DNA of 8,917 nucleotides from Fidelibacterota bacterium. Lineage in GTDB: Bacteria; Fidelibacterota; Fidelibacteria; Fidelibacterales; Fidelibacteraceae. Below the pieces are notes generated by a model, which saw nothing but the letters and a program-made list of their open reading frames with translations, was not told where the DNA came from and did not search any database. Location of the stretch: positions 1 through 8,917 of the forward strand of contig JAOZRH010000081.1 in NCBI GenBank assembly GCA_029931905.1, given 5' to 3'. A program made the position numbers and the translations under genes. Position 1 is the stretch's first letter; each line of letters opens with the position of its first letter. Of the stretch, positions 7,625 to 8,917 are shown piece by piece.

Positions 7625-7658
7625 AAATGAAAAGAATGATTATTAATTCTTTTCATTT
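7625..7658 (+). terminator. Perfect 13-bp hairpin after the receptor gene
   Basis: AAATGAAAAGAAT (7625-7637) pairs without mismatch with ATTCTTTTCATTT (7646-7658) across an 8-base loop, 53 bases past the receptor stop. Only four T residues end the right arm (7656-7659) and the stem is AT-rich, so termination may be partial. It suggests separate, or only partly linked, transcription of the two rightward genes. Confidence 0.6.
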
Positions 7659-7674
7659 TGAATAATTAAAAAAA

Positions 7675-7680
7675 TATAAT
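7675..7680 (+). promoter_or_regulatory. Possible -10 element before the TlpA lipoprotein gene
   Basis: A TATAAT hexamer lies 14 bases before the AAGGAG ribosome binding site and downstream of the hairpin. No convincing -35 element stands 17 bases upstream; a TTTG at 7657-7660 is the nearest alternative for a Bacteroidetes-type promoter. The match is weak in AT-rich DNA. Confidence 0.25.
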
Positions 7681-7706
7681 AATTTATAGAATAAAGGAGA
7701 ATAATT

Positions 7707-8917
7707 ATGAAAAAATATTTACTATTAATTTTAATTACAGTTGTATTATTTAATTGTGCAAAATTTGAAGTTCTTAAAGTGCCGGAAAGGAAAAGTATTC
7801 TTGAGATTGAAGATGATTCTGAATTTTTAGAACAATCAATTAAAACACTTAAAAAGAATAAGTTTTCTGAAAGAGAATTAATTGAAATTGCCGAAAGAAC
7901 AATGGTGCTTACTATTTTAACAGATAGTGATAAATTTGAAATTGCAAAAAAACATTTATTGAAATATGAAAACAAATTTTTTTCAGCCCTTTCAATAAAT
8001 TCAATCGTGTGGAAAAATAAAGATAATGAAAGTGTTTTTAAAAAAACAAATGAACTGATTGAAATGGCAAATAAATTTACACATTCTCAAGCTTTTGCCG
8101 ATTCTGGATTGGCTTATTTTAATTCAAGAGGATATACGGTTGACGAACAAGTTGAATATTTATCTTCGTATAGAGGCATGATACGAGACACATATGCTTT
8201 TTATTTAAAAAAACAGGGAAAAACTGAAGAAGCAATTGATGTGTATGAAATTATTTTAAGTGAATATCAAGAAGCTGGTATATTTTTAAATTATGCATCA
8301 GTTTTAAATAAAATGAATAGATACCAAAATGCATTAGAAGCATCAATTATGGCTTTGCGAATGACACCCGGAAGTGAGGAAGTGAAAGATAGTTTAAGAA
8401 TTTATGCAAAAAACTTGGTTTATTCAGAAAACGAAATAAATGCAATAATAGGTGAAACAATTCGTGGCGGTCGTTCAGAATTAAAAGAAAAATTACTTTC
8501 TGATAGATTAGATATGCCGATGCCAGCATTTGAAATTACATCATTGAAGGGTGGTTTGCTAAATTCAAAAGAGATGGAAGGAAAAATTTTGATTGTTGAT
8601 TTTTGGGCGACTTGGTGTGGTCCGTGTAGAAAAGAATTTCCACATTTAAATGAATTAGTTAAAAAATATTCTAATGATGATGAAGTTAAATTTGTTGCAA
8701 TTTCTACCGATAGAGATAAAGAAAAAGTTGCTCCTTTTATCGAAAAATACAAATATGAAATCCCTATTTATTTTAACAATAATGTTTCAGAAGAATTTGG
8801 TGTACAAGGAATTCCAAGCTTATTCATTATAGATAAAAAAGGAATTATCAGATATAAAAAAGTCGGATTTACAGAAGGTGAAGAGTTTGATAAAATAATG
8901 GGCTGGTATATTGAATC
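7707..8917 (+). CDS. TlpA/ResA-like thioredoxin lipoprotein with helical TPR-like N-terminal region, 3' end outside the window
   Basis: The frame runs from ATG 7707, preceded by AAGGAG with a 7-base spacer, to the window edge with no stop: 403 complete residues. The N-terminus (MKKYLLLILITVVLFNC) is a lipoprotein signal with Cys17. The residue before the Cys is Asn, less usual than Gly, Ala or Ser. Residues about 30-255 are helical, with a TPR-like pair around 158-220 (AFYLKKQGKTEEAIDVYEII, then NYASVLNKMNRYQNALEAS). From about 270 a thioredoxin fold of the TlpA/ResA/AhpC-TSA type begins (MPAFEIT). It has the active site WATWCGPCRKEFP, with Cys304 and Cys307, and the cis-Pro loop GIPSLF at Pro370. 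The likely role is a membrane-anchored thiol-disulfide oxidoreductase outside the cytoplasm, probably reducing. Only the last thioredoxin helix should be missing. Its redox partner is unknown; the upstream neighbour is the TonB receptor. Confidence 0.9.
   Translation, partial: MKKYLLLILITVVLFNCAKFEVLKVPERKSILEIEDDSEFLEQSIKTLKKNKFSERELIEIAERTMVLTILTDSDKFEIAKKHLLKYENKFFSALSINSIVWKNKDNESVFKKTNELIEMANKFTHSQAFADSGLAYFNSRGYTVDEQVEYLSSYRGMIRDTYAFYLKKQGKTEEAIDVYEIILSEYQEAGIFLNYASVLNKMNRYQNALEASIMALRMTPGSEEVKDSLRIYAKNLVYSENEINAIIGETIRGGRSELKEKLLSDRLDMPMPAFEITSLKGGLLNSKEMEGKILIVDFWATWCGPCRKEFPHLNELVKKYSNDDEVKFVAISTDRDKEKVAPFIEKYKYEIPIYFNNNVSEEFGVQGIPSLFIIDKKGIIRYKKVGFTEGEEFDKIMGWYIE

Noticed and set aside
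7643..8752. Leftward open frames of 60-110 residues at 7643-7975, 8347-8529 and 8420-8752
   Set aside because: All are antisense to the TlpA-type lipoprotein gene, whose lipobox, WCGPC site and cis-Pro loop make the rightward frame certain.

Overview
The window is AT-rich (by eye about 70% A+T) and reads as a chromosomal stretch of a Gram-negative bacterium of the Fibrobacteres-Chlorobi-Bacteroidetes (FCB) kind. The main pointers are an outer-membrane TonB-dependent receptor with an N-terminal carboxypeptidase-regulatory-like domain, two predicted lipoproteins, and an NlpC/P60 lipoprotein with the SH3 arrangement common in that group. Most complete genes have a clear purine-rich Shine-Dalgarno sequence (AGGAG or AAGGA type). 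That is unusual for Bacteroidetes proper and suggests a neighbouring lineage such as Cloacimonadota, Marinimicrobia or Delongbacteria. This placement is inference only.

Layout. Bases 1-1645 (+) hold the 3' part of a tetratricopeptide-repeat protein whose start lies before the window. Bases 1714-2541 (+) encode an Mrp/NBP35 Fe-S carrier ATPase, followed 17 bases later by an SH3-NlpC/P60 cell-wall peptidase lipoprotein (2559-3737). A hairpin plus T-run at 3771-3805 ends this rightward group. Bases 3819-5088 (-) hold a two-gene leftward unit: an HD-superfamily predicted hydrolase, then an ElbB/ES1 glyoxalase-like protein of the DJ-1 superfamily. A 129-base divergent spacer (5089-5217) contains promoter-like elements and a perfect 16-bp palindrome. 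Bases 5218-7572 (+) encode the TonB-dependent receptor, followed by a perfect 13-bp hairpin (7625-7658). Bases 7707-8917 (+) hold a lipoprotein with a helical/TPR-like N-terminal region and a TlpA/ResA-type thioredoxin domain, cut by the right edge.

Functionally this is mostly housekeeping and envelope biology: Fe-S cluster assembly, murein peptide cleavage, small-molecule handling, outer-membrane uptake and extracytoplasmic thiol redox. I see no transposase, integrase, CRISPR array, tRNA, rRNA or defence island, and nothing I can defend as a wholly new system. The most checkable oddities are the Glu at an expected metal-ligand Asp in the HD protein, the palindrome in the divergent promoter region, and the receptor/thioredoxin-lipoprotein neighbourhood.
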